Source: Bin5 sp009843665 (GTDB lineage: Bacteria; Chloroflexota; Anaerolineae; Caldilineales; Caldilineaceae). From it: a stretch of DNA of 64,000 nt. This document shows, in pieces, positions 54,784 through 63,293 of the stretch. The stretch lies in assembly GCA_965220285.1 (NCBI GenBank), contig OZ244818.1, positions 4,278,001 through 4,342,000 of the forward strand. The letters are read 5' to 3'. Position numbers and translations under genes: made by a program. Every line of letters starts with the position of its first letter. Position 1 is the first letter of the stretch. The notes under the pieces were generated by a model that did no database searches, was not told where the DNA came from, and saw only the letters and a list, made by a program, of their open reading frames with translations.

Positions 54784-56019
54784 ATGACTGGTCCATTTCG
54801 TCTTGCCAACGAGGTCGACACAACCGGTTTCGGTGACACCGGAATGCGCCTCGGCGACCTTGACGGCGACGGCGAGCTGGAAGTGGTCTTCTTCCAGGCC
54901 CGCGACTGCCACATCCCCCGCATGTCTGCCGGCGGTTACCGCCACGAAAAGCAGGTCCACTGCGTCACTGCCATGAAGCTCGACGGCAACGTCATGTGGC
55001 AGGAAGGCGCCCCCCTCGGTACCGGACACTGGGCCATGCACGAAGTCGCAGCCGCCGTCAGCGACATCGATGGCGACGGCAAGCCTGAAATCGTCTATGT
55101 AACCGAGCGCGACGGCCGCAGCTATCTCAGAATCCTCGAAGGCGACCGCGGCTACTACCGCAAGGAGGTGGAAACCGGCCCCAACTGCGTACTCCAGCTC
55201 TGTGACATCCGCGGCCTCGGCGCCAGGCGCGACATTCTCGTCTCCACCTTCGTCAACCCCATTTACATCTACGACGACGATCTGAACTGCCTCTGGAACT
55301 GCCACTTCTACGGCGGCGCCGGCCATTCTCACGACTTCTACGACATAGACGGCGACGGCAAGGAGGAGGCCTTCATCGGCTACTGCTGCGTGCGCGCCGA
55401 CGGGCTCAAAATCTGGTGGCGCCCCGATTTGGAGCCCCACCTAGAGGAGATGACCCGCGCCCCCCACGTCGATCACCTGCACGTCCACGACATCAACGAA
55501 GACGGCAGGCCCGAGTTGCTCATGGTCGCCGGCAAAGACCTGGTCGTCCTCGATGCCGCCACCGGCGAAGACCGCTGGATCTTCGAAGGCACGCACATCC
55601 AGACCTGCGCCGTGGGAAAATTTCTGCCCGAAATGGAGGGGCAGCAACTCTTCGTTACAGAACGCCGCCTGCACGGCGACCAGGCCCACATCGGCTTCCG
55701 CGGCTATCTCGTCGATTGCAGTGGCAACGAGATCTGGCGCATGGAAAAAGCCGGCTATGGCCGGACCATTCGGTTAGCCGGTGCCGAGGCAGATGTGATT
55801 TTTGCCGAGTGCCAGGGCAAAAAACCCATGCTCATCGACGGGCACGGAAATATCATCCAGGAACTGGATATGCCGCTGCACACCTACGCCGAAGACCGCT
55901 TCGACGACGGCGACACCGGTGTGCGTGCAGTCTTTGAAATTGCCGATACCAACGGCGACGGCAAGCTGGAACTGTTGGGTTACAACCGGACGCGCCTGTG
56001 GCACTGGGTGCAGGATTAG
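54784..56019 (+). CDS. FG-GAP/VCBS-repeat protein with five calcium-type loops
   Basis: 411 residues. Asp-rich loops of the DxDxDG type occur at 25-33 (DLDGDGELE), 94-102, 187-195, 236-244 (DINEDGRPE) and 388-396. These are the calcium-binding turns of FG-GAP/VCBS propellers, as in integrin alpha chains and rhamnogalacturonan lyases of family PL11. No signal peptide is visible, which is unusual because such proteins are usually secreted. It lies 88 nt upstream of a binding protein gene and may share its transcript. Confidence 0.75.
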   Translation: MTGPFRLANEVDTTGFGDTGMRLGDLDGDGELEVVFFQARDCHIPRMSAGGYRHEKQVHCVTAMKLDGNVMWQEGAPLGTGHWAMHEVAAAVSDIDGDGKPEIVYVTERDGRSYLRILEGDRGYYRKEVETGPNCVLQLCDIRGLGARRDILVSTFVNPIYIYDDDLNCLWNCHFYGGAGHSHDFYDIDGDGKEEAFIGYCCVRADGLKIWWRPDLEPHLEEMTRAPHVDHLHVHDINEDGRPELLMVAGKDLVVLDAATGEDRWIFEGTHIQTCAVGKFLPEMEGQQLFVTERRLHGDQAHIGFRGYLVDCSGNEIWRMEKAGYGRTIRLAGAEADVIFAECQGKKPMLIDGHGNIIQELDMPLHTYAEDRFDDGDTGVRAVFEIADTNGDGKLELLGYNRTRLWHWVQD

Positions 56020-56107
56020 CAGATAGGAGTTGAAGGCTTTGTATATCGTAATCGACGGTCAGCACCTGTAAACCTTTTGCAACTGCGCACATTCAAGGAG
56101 AAAACGA

Positions 56108-58132
56108 ATGAAGAGCCTGAAAAGCAGCAGTAACTGGATTTCGCGGCGCGAGTTCATGCGCGTTTCCGGTGTGGCTACCGCCGGGTTGGTGGCTGTAGCC
56201 TGCGGCGCCGGCGGTGAACCGCAGGAAGAAATGGCCGCCGAACCGGCCGCCGACGAAGCGCCGGCCGCAGAAGCCGCCGCCCCGGCCGCCTCGGACAGCA
56301 TGTACAGCGAAGCCCCCATGCTGGCCGAAATGGTCGCAGCGGGAGACCTGCCCCCCGTTGACGAACGGCTGCCCGCCAGCCCCGCCGTCTTGGAGGCGGT
56401 CGAGCAGGTCGGCAAGTATGGCGGTACCATCCGTCGCGGCTTCAAAGGCGTCTCCGACCGCTGGGGCCCGACCAAGATGCAGAACGAGTCCCTCACCTGG
56501 TACAACATGGACCTCACGCTGCGACCCAACATGGTCGAATCCTGGGAAACCAACGATGACGCCACCATGTGGACATTCAACCTGCGCGAAGGGCTGAAAT
56601 GGTCGGACGGCTCTCCGTTTGACAGCGACAGCTTCACCTGGTGGTACGAGAACCATTTCTCCAATACAGACCTTTCGCCGGCCGTATCGCGTCGCTGGGG
56701 AACGGGGACGCCGCGCGTGCCCATGGTGGTGTCGGCTCCCGACAAGACCACGGTGATGATGACGTTCGAACATCCCAAACCGCTCTTCGCCTTCGATGTA
56801 ACGCGCTCGCACTGCTTCTCGCCTGGCCATTACATGAAACAGTTCCACATCGATCTGACCGATGACAAGGCGGCCCTGGAAGCCCAGATCGACGAAGCGG
56901 GCGTCGACTCCTGGGACCAGTACTACATCGACCGCAACTGGTGGTACCTGAACCCGGACCGGCCCAACATCGGCCCCTGGCTGTCGAAGAACGAGCTCTC
57001 CTCCGAGCTGTTCCTGATGGAGCGCAACCCCTACTTCTGGCAGGTCGATGAAGAGGGCCAGCAGCTGCCCTACATCGACAAGGTGACCCACCGCCTCTTC
57101 GACACCAACGACGTCTTCAACCTGCGCGTCATCAACGGCGAGGTCGACTTCCAGTCCCGTCACATCCAGACGGGCAACTTCACGCTCTACAAAGAGAATG
57201 AAGATGCCGGCGATTACCGCGTCATCATCGGTACGTCGACACGGCACGAAGTCGTGACCCCCAACCAGGGCGCGCAGGACCCGCGCGTGCGCGAGCTGTT
57301 CCAGAACCGCGACGTGCGCATCGCCATGTCACTGGCAGTCGACCGCGAAGCACTGAACGAGCTCGTGTGGGACGGCCTGCTGACACCGCGTCAGTACAGT
57401 CCCCTCGATCAGTCGCCCCAGTACTACGCCAAACTGACCGAAGCCTACGCCGGCTACGACCCCGACCGCGCCAACCAGCTCCTTGACGACGCCGGCTACG
57501 CCGAGCGCGATGCCGACGGCTTCAGGCTCTGGAAGGACGGCAGCGGCGAGACTCTGAGCTTCATCATCGAAGGCACATCCCAGCCCGGCACGCCCGAAGA
57601 AGACTCGGTCCTCACCATCATTAAGTACTATGCCGAAATCGGCCTCAAGGCGACCTACAAGGGGATGGAGCGCTCGCTATACACCGAGCACTGGTCGGCC
57701 AACACACAGGACGCCGTCTACTGGGGCGGGTACCGCGATCTGCTGCCAATTCTCACCCCCTCTCCCTGGATCGGTACCGAGCTCGACCGCCCCTGGGCTG
57801 GCGCGTTCGGCCGCTGGAAAGTCGATGAGAACGACGCCAATGGTGAACCGCCCCCGGACGGCCACTTCCTCTGGGATATCTGGGCGATCTGGGACCAGGT
57901 CAGCGCCGAGCCGGATCCGGCCACACGCGACGAGTTGTTCTTCCAGATTCTGGACATCTGGGCCGAAGAGATCCCGATCGTCGGCTACCTGGGACAGTCC
58001 CCGGCCCTGATCATCATGAAGAACCAGATGCACAACTACATCGGAGGCCAGCCGGTCAATGACGGGCTGGAGGACGAGCACTTCCTGAATCCGCAGCTGC
58101 TCTCCTGGGAAGATCCTGAGAATCACATGTAG
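56108..58132 (+). CDS. ABC transporter substrate-binding protein (SBP_bac_5), no permease adjacent
   Basis: 674 residues. The Tat motif SRREFMR (12-18) and lipobox AVAC (Cys32) precede an Ala/Glu-rich linker. The mature start SEAPMLAEMVAAGDLPPVDERLP is shared with the proteins at 45775 and 58899. MVESWETNDDATMWTFNLREGLKWSDG is typical of family 5. It follows the FG-GAP gene and precedes a small PsbP-like gene. Third codon positions are strongly C-biased, unlike the protein at 35320. Confidence 0.93.
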   Translation: MKSLKSSSNWISRREFMRVSGVATAGLVAVACGAGGEPQEEMAAEPAADEAPAAEAAAPAASDSMYSEAPMLAEMVAAGDLPPVDERLPASPAVLEAVEQVGKYGGTIRRGFKGVSDRWGPTKMQNESLTWYNMDLTLRPNMVESWETNDDATMWTFNLREGLKWSDGSPFDSDSFTWWYENHFSNTDLSPAVSRRWGTGTPRVPMVVSAPDKTTVMMTFEHPKPLFAFDVTRSHCFSPGHYMKQFHIDLTDDKAALEAQIDEAGVDSWDQYYIDRNWWYLNPDRPNIGPWLSKNELSSELFLMERNPYFWQVDEEGQQLPYIDKVTHRLFDTNDVFNLRVINGEVDFQSRHIQTGNFTLYKENEDAGDYRVIIGTSTRHEVVTPNQGAQDPRVRELFQNRDVRIAMSLAVDREALNELVWDGLLTPRQYSPLDQSPQYYAKLTEAYAGYDPDRANQLLDDAGYAERDADGFRLWKDGSGETLSFIIEGTSQPGTPEEDSVLTIIKYYAEIGLKATYKGMERSLYTEHWSANTQDAVYWGGYRDLLPILTPSPWIGTELDRPWAGAFGRWKVDENDANGEPPPDGHFLWDIWAIWDQVSAEPDPATRDELFFQILDIWAEEIPIVGYLGQSPALIIMKNQMHNYIGGQPVNDGLEDEHFLNPQLLSWEDPENHM

Positions 58133-58161
58133 GACGAGATAAAGCCCGGGTAACGTGCCAT

Positions 58162-58259
58162 AGCGTGCGCGAGCACGCTGTCGCATAAAAGACCCGAATT
58201 CGTGCAACGAATGCGGACGGCGCAACAGTTCAAATCCCTCACACACTGTTGCGCCGTCC
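58162..58259 (+). promoter_or_regulatory. Two hairpins after the third binding protein
   Basis: AGCGTGC-GCGA-GCACGCT (58162-58179) is a 7-bp stem capped by a GNRA-type loop. GGACGGCGCAACAGT (58215-58229) pairs over 15 bp with ACTGTTGCGCCGTCC (58245-58259). No T-run follows either one. They lie between the binding protein and the next gene. Confidence 0.6.
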
Positions 58260-58295
58260 AAATCCGGCGCCCACCATCTGAGACTGACAACCCCT

Positions 58296-58805
58296 ATGGC
58301 ATCGACCGAACGGCGGGCCCGCCCGCGATTCACTTCCGTCAAAACGTACAAGCACGCCGCCGGCCATCCCACTTTCTGGTATCCGCCCGAATGGCAGCTC
58401 CAGGAGACGGATACGCCCCATCCAGCCGTAAGCCTCTATCCGGATCCGTCCGATGAGGCCACCTTCATCTCCATCACAGTCCAAGACATGGGTCAGCCTC
58501 TGGCGGCGGAGGAAAGTTCGCTGCTCGCCGAAGGAATCGAGGAAGGGCTGAACCAACTTGATCAGTGCGCGGTCGAGAGGCTGGATGTCCTCGACGATGT
58601 GGGCGACTGGTGCCAGGAGTGGGTTTGCACCTTCGTGCAGGACGGGACCACCCGCCGCCGCCGCGCCCGTCTCTTCTGCGCCGAGAAACATCTGTACTCG
58701 GTCGTGATTCAAGGGGCCACGACCGAGCGCTATGAATACTGGCGCGGCATGATGGAGTGGGTCATGTTGACCGTCTCGAATACCACTACCGATATGGGCT
58801 CGTAG
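58296..58805 (+). CDS. Small soluble protein, PsbP/DcrB-like
   Basis: 169 residues, no signal peptide. HAAGHPTFWYPPEWQLQETD followed by VSLYPDPSDEATFISITVQDM has the pattern of Mog1/PsbP/DcrB-fold proteins, in which an aromatic 'FxYPxxWxL' strand begins the domain. A later LYSVVIQGATTERYEYWRGMMEWVMLTV also fits. Proteins of this type bind ligands or act near transporters. It lies between two binding-protein genes. The fold assignment is by pattern only. Confidence 0.6.
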   Translation: MASTERRARPRFTSVKTYKHAAGHPTFWYPPEWQLQETDTPHPAVSLYPDPSDEATFISITVQDMGQPLAAEESSLLAEGIEEGLNQLDQCAVERLDVLDDVGDWCQEWVCTFVQDGTTRRRRARLFCAEKHLYSVVIQGATTERYEYWRGMMEWVMLTVSNTTTDMGS

Positions 58806-58898
58806 ACTGCCTCGTTCGGGGCGTTCTCTGATCAGACATTATCCCTGACATTCGAAACACTTCTCTTTTGTCAATTCAAAAGAAAGGAACTGAACATC

Positions 58899-60920
58899 AT
58901 GAAGGACGGAATTGATCGTAGAACTTTCCTGCGGATGAGCGGCCTTTCGGCCGCGGCCGCAGTTGCGGCGGCCTGCGGCGCGCCCGGCGGCGACGCCGAA
59001 CCGGAGGCTGCGGACGAGGCCCCGGCGGCCGAGGAGGCCCCCGCCGCCGATTCGGGTACGATGTCCAAGTACAACGAGTCGCCCCTGCTAGCCGAGCGCG
59101 TCGCCGCCGGCACGCTGCCGCCGGTCGATGAACGTCTCCCGGCCAATCCGGTAGTCATCGAACCCCTTGAGGAAATCGGCCAGTACGGTGGCACTACCCG
59201 CGTTGCCATCGGCAACCCCAATCACCTCTTCGGCGACCCGCAAGCTGTGATGGGCACCGAACTAATCCTGCGCATCGCGCCCGACTTCTCCTCCATCACC
59301 AGCGGCCTGGCCGAGAGCTGGGAATTCAACGAGGACGCCACCGAGCAGATCCTGCACCTGCGTGAGGGGCTCATGTGGTCCGACGGCGCGCCCTTCAGCG
59401 CCGACGACTTCATGTTCTCATGGCATGATCTGTGGCTCAACGAAGAATACGCGCCCGGCGGTCCTCCCACCTCCTGGAAGGCGGGGGCTTCGCCCAGCGG
59501 CGATCCGCTGCAGATGGAGAAGATCGACGATTACACCATCAGGCTCTCCTTCTCCAAGCCCTATCCCCTGATCGTTCTTCACGAGACCTTCTACGCCGGT
59601 TCGCAGGGCGGCTTGTGGCAGCCCGCCCACTATCTCAAGCAGTTCCATCCCGAATACGGCGATGCCGACGAGATCGCCAAGATGACGGAAGAGGCCGGCT
59701 TTGAAGAGTGGCGCCAGTTGATCCGTGACAAGGGCCGTGTCGGGTCCACGATCCCTGCCCAGATAGGTCTGCCGGGAATGACCGCCTTCATCCGCGTCGA
59801 CGACGCCCCCGACCACCACACCTATGAGCGCAACCCCTACTACTGGAAGGTAGACACCGCTGGCAACCAGCTGCCCTACATCGACAAAACGATCGTTTTC
59901 GTCATCAGCGACCGCGAAGTTGCCAACGCCAAGCTGATTGCGGGCGAGCTGGAATTCTCAGGACGACAGGCAGACCTGGCCAACATGGAACTCTACATGG
60001 CCAACCTGGAGTCGGCGGACCTGAAAATCAAGATGTGGAAGTCGACCTTCCCCGGCCGTACCATCATCGTGCCCAACCACACGCACAAAGACCCGCAGGT
60101 GAGGGAGTTCTTCGGCAACAAAGATGTGCGCCACGCGATGTCGATTTCCATCAACCGCGAAGAGATCAACGACGTCGTCTACTTCGGCCTCGGCGAACCC
60201 CGCCAGTGGGCAGCCTGGCCCGGCTCCAAGTACTACGAGGAAGGCGACGAGTCGCACTGGGCCCGATTCGACCCGGATATGGCCATGGAGCTGCTCGATC
60301 AGGCCGGCTACTCGGAGAAGGATTCCGACGGTTTCCGCCTCTTCCCCGACGGCTCGCGCGTAAGCTGGGTCATTCAACTTGACACCGAGCAGGCCGACGT
60401 TCTCGACGTATTTGAACTGGTCGTCGAGCAATGGCGTCAGGTCGGTCTGGACCCGTCGATCCGGCCGATCAACCGTTCCCATCTGAACGAACTGGTTGCG
60501 GCCAACGATATGGGTATGTCCGGCTGGGAAGGCGACATCTCCGACATCACTTGGGTCTGGTGCTCGCGGCTCAACCACCCCGGCCAGTGCAACGTTCCCT
60601 GGGGCAAGGGCTATGACATCTGGCTGGACGGCGACCAGGAAAGCGAGATCGCCGTCGAACCGCCGGACGAGGTCGCCTGGGTTTACCACCGCTGGCAGGA
60701 GATGATCGACGCCGTTTCCGAAGAGGAGCACGTCGCTATCGCCCGCGAGCTGTGGGAATGGTTCTACGACTACCTGCCCGGCTTCGGCACTGTCGGCATC
60801 CCCAAGCCGGTCGTGATGAAGAAGAACCTGACCAACTTCCCCGACGACGGTGTATGGGGCTTCTCCGTGATTCGGGCCGTCCCGGTACATCCCGAGCAGT
60901 TCTTCTATAAGCAGAGCTAG
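58899..60920 (+). CDS. ABC transporter substrate-binding protein (SBP_bac_5) of the second importer
   Basis: 673 residues. The Tat motif DRRTFLR (6-12) and lipobox AAAC (Cys26) precede an acidic linker. YNESPLLAERVAAGTLPPVDERLP links it to the proteins at 45775 and 56108. GLAESWEFNEDATEQILHLREGLMWSDG follows. It heads a complete operon with DppB, DppC and an ATPase, so the related proteins without permeases may dock onto this same channel. Confidence 0.94.
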   Translation: MKDGIDRRTFLRMSGLSAAAAVAAACGAPGGDAEPEAADEAPAAEEAPAADSGTMSKYNESPLLAERVAAGTLPPVDERLPANPVVIEPLEEIGQYGGTTRVAIGNPNHLFGDPQAVMGTELILRIAPDFSSITSGLAESWEFNEDATEQILHLREGLMWSDGAPFSADDFMFSWHDLWLNEEYAPGGPPTSWKAGASPSGDPLQMEKIDDYTIRLSFSKPYPLIVLHETFYAGSQGGLWQPAHYLKQFHPEYGDADEIAKMTEEAGFEEWRQLIRDKGRVGSTIPAQIGLPGMTAFIRVDDAPDHHTYERNPYYWKVDTAGNQLPYIDKTIVFVISDREVANAKLIAGELEFSGRQADLANMELYMANLESADLKIKMWKSTFPGRTIIVPNHTHKDPQVREFFGNKDVRHAMSISINREEINDVVYFGLGEPRQWAAWPGSKYYEEGDESHWARFDPDMAMELLDQAGYSEKDSDGFRLFPDGSRVSWVIQLDTEQADVLDVFELVVEQWRQVGLDPSIRPINRSHLNELVAANDMGMSGWEGDISDITWVWCSRLNHPGQCNVPWGKGYDIWLDGDQESEIAVEPPDEVAWVYHRWQEMIDAVSEEEHVAIARELWEWFYDYLPGFGTVGIPKPVVMKKNLTNFPDDGVWGFSVIRAVPVHPEQFFYKQS

Positions 60921-60937
60921 AATCAAAGATAAGCTGT

Positions 60938-60973
60938 AGGCCGGCGGCCAGTTTCTTACTTGACCGCCGGCCT
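60938..60973 (+). promoter_or_regulatory. Hairpin between binding protein and permease
   Basis: AGGCCGGCGG (60938-60947) pairs perfectly with CCGCCGGCCT (60964-60973) around a 16-nt loop. There is no T-run. It has the same position as the hairpin in the first importer operon, though the sequence differs. Confidence 0.6.
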
Positions 60974-61013
60974 TCAGATACGTTCCCGGTTAACTGTTCG
61001 TCACTGCACTGTC

Positions 61014-62012
61014 ATGCGCGAATACATCCTGCGTCGCGTCCTGCAACTGATTCCGACGCTTATCCTCATTTCAATTGTCAGCTTTACGATCATCCAGCTC
61101 CCGCCGGGTGATTACGTGACCACCTATGTGGCCAATCTGGCAGCGGCCGGCGAGGAGCTGAGTGAAGAGGAAATCATGGCGCTGGAGGCCCACTACGGTC
61201 TGAACCAGCCGGGATACATTCAGTACATCAAGTGGATCACGAACTTCGTGCAAGGGGATATGGGGCTCTCATTTTATTGGGATCGCCCCGTCAACCGGCT
61301 GATTGGCGAGCGCCTGATGTTGACAATGATCATGTCCTTCTTCACACTCCTCTTCGTCTACGCCATGGCAATACCCATTGGCATCTATTCCGCGGTGCGG
61401 CAATATAGCCTGTTCGATTACATGTTTACCTTTATCGGGTTTATCGGCTTGGCGACCCCGAACTTCCTCCTTGCCCTTATCTTCATGTACATAGGCATCA
61501 AAGCCTTTGGCGCCAGCGCCGGAGGGCTGTTCTCCACCGAGTATCTCGACGCCCCCTGGAGCGTACCCAGGGTCTGGGACATGCTCAAGCACATGTGGTT
61601 GCCGGTCGTGATTGTTGGCACCGCCGGCACCGCGGGGACCATCCGCGTGATGCGGGCGACCACGCTGGATGAACAGAGTCGCCCCTATGTAGAGACCGCC
61701 CGCTCCAAAGGGCTGCGGGAGGGCCAGCTCACCATGAAGTACCCTGTGCGCGTGGCTCTGAATCCGATCCTGAGCACTATCGGCTGGAGACTTCCCGAGA
61801 TTGTATCCGGCACGGTCCTGGTAGCCCTCGTATTGAATCTGCCGACGACCGGTCCACTTCTCTGGCGGGCCCTGATGTCCCAGGACTTGTACCTTGCAGC
61901 CAGCATGATTATGATTCTGAGTTCGCTGACACTTATCGGCACCCTTATCTCAGACATACTTTTGGCGTGGGTCGACCCGCGTATTCGCTATGGGGAACAG
62001 GGAACGACATGA
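61014..62012 (+). CDS. ABC transporter permease, DppB-type
   Basis: 332 residues from an ATG at 61014, which matches the usual MREYILRRVLQLIPTL start; the longer frame from 60960 crosses the hairpin. Six hydrophobic segments, the QLPPGDYVTTYV loop and the EAA motif ETARSKGLREGQLTMKYPVRVALNPIL are typical. Between the second and third segments is a longer loop common in the oligosaccharide-type subgroup. It overlaps the next gene by 4 nt (ATGA). Confidence 0.94.
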   Translation: MREYILRRVLQLIPTLILISIVSFTIIQLPPGDYVTTYVANLAAAGEELSEEEIMALEAHYGLNQPGYIQYIKWITNFVQGDMGLSFYWDRPVNRLIGERLMLTMIMSFFTLLFVYAMAIPIGIYSAVRQYSLFDYMFTFIGFIGLATPNFLLALIFMYIGIKAFGASAGGLFSTEYLDAPWSVPRVWDMLKHMWLPVVIVGTAGTAGTIRVMRATTLDEQSRPYVETARSKGLREGQLTMKYPVRVALNPILSTIGWRLPEIVSGTVLVALVLNLPTTGPLLWRALMSQDLYLAASMIMILSSLTLIGTLISDILLAWVDPRIRYGEQGTT

Positions 62013-63217
62013 CGAGGGCAATCAACCCTGGTGCTGAAGCCGCTCGCGAGCCGGCATCCTCGCCCTACGAGAGCGGAATCCTGTCAGACCTTCTCGACGC
62101 TGGTGAATCTGCTGGCGGCGAAGCCAGAACCCAATTCCTGACACCGCGTCAATTGATGGTAATTCGCTTCCGCCGCAACAAGATGGCGGTCCTCGCGTTA
62201 TGGTTCCTCTCCTTTCTCTACGTCGTCGTTCTGTTCGCACCGATGATAGCGCCCTATGACAAGACGCATCGTTTCACAAAGCATCTCTATCTGCCGCCGC
62301 GCGATATTCACTTCCGCGGTGAGGATGGCAGATGGCAACGCCCCTTCGTGTACGCCGTCAAAATCGAGACAAACAAGGAGACTTTTACCCGCGACTTTGT
62401 CGAAGATCGCACCACGCAGTCTCCGGTCCGATTCTTTTTAAAAGGGGATCCCTACAAGCTCTGGGGTTTCTTTAAGATGGATTGGCATCTGTACGGGGTC
62501 GAAAACCCGGAGGAGGTTGGGCCCGTCTTCCTGCTCGGCGGCGACAAATTTGGCCGTGATATCTTTGGGCGCATACTGTTTGGAGGCCGAATCTCGCTGA
62601 CGATTGGCCTTGTTGGTGTTACAATTAGTCTTTTCATCGGCCTGCTTCTGGGGGGCCTTTCAGGTCTGTACGGAGGCATTGTCGATAACCTTATTCAGAG
62701 GGTGATCGAGTTTATTCGTTCGATCCCATCCATCCCGTTGTGGATGGGACTGGCCGCGGCCCTGCCAGCGGATTGGCCACAGCTTCGCATCTACTTCGGC
62801 ATCACAATTATCTACGCCCTTATCAGTTGGACGACCCTGGCGCGGGTGGTTAGGGGGAAGTTTCTCTCTTTACGAAATGAAGACTTCGTATTGGCCGCCC
62901 AATCGGCAGGCGCCAGTCAGTGGTACCTGATCTGGCAACACTTGGTTCCCTCCTTTATGAGCTACGTACTTGTGGACGCAACCCTTGCCATTCCCGGAAT
63001 GATTATCTTTGAAACGGCACTGAGTTTTCTGGGGCTGGGGCTGGTTTCGCCTACAGTCAGTTGGGGCGTAATGCTAAAGGATGCGCAGCAGATCGTCGAA
63101 ATCGCCATCCATCCCTGGATTCTATGGCCGGCTATGTTCGTAGTCGTCACCGTACTGGCCCTCAACTTTATCGGCGATGGCCTGCGCGACGCAGCTGACC
63201 CGTACGCTGACCTGTAA
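62009..63217 (+). CDS. ABC transporter permease, DppC-type, with long N-terminal insert
   Basis: 402 residues, about 100 longer than the DppC at 37971. After the first helix (about 60-85) lies an extra extracytoplasmic region of about 100 residues (KHLYLPPRDIHFRGEDGRW onward) before GGDKFGRDIFGRILFGGRIS. That insert is seen in the large permeases paired with 670-residue binding proteins and may contact them. The EAA loop reads LAAQSAGASQWYLIWQHLVPSFMS. An ATG overlaps the DppB stop. Confidence 0.93.
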   Translation: MTRAINPGAEAAREPASSPYESGILSDLLDAGESAGGEARTQFLTPRQLMVIRFRRNKMAVLALWFLSFLYVVVLFAPMIAPYDKTHRFTKHLYLPPRDIHFRGEDGRWQRPFVYAVKIETNKETFTRDFVEDRTTQSPVRFFLKGDPYKLWGFFKMDWHLYGVENPEEVGPVFLLGGDKFGRDIFGRILFGGRISLTIGLVGVTISLFIGLLLGGLSGLYGGIVDNLIQRVIEFIRSIPSIPLWMGLAAALPADWPQLRIYFGITIIYALISWTTLARVVRGKFLSLRNEDFVLAAQSAGASQWYLIWQHLVPSFMSYVLVDATLAIPGMIIFETALSFLGLGLVSPTVSWGVMLKDAQQIVEIAIHPWILWPAMFVVVTVLALNFIGDGLRDAADPYADL

Positions 63218-63293
63218 CTGCCAACTTCTGAGACACAGCCCTTCTTTGGCCTGGTTGGAGGTCTGGCGCCGTTCATTTGTCCCTTAACTCCCT

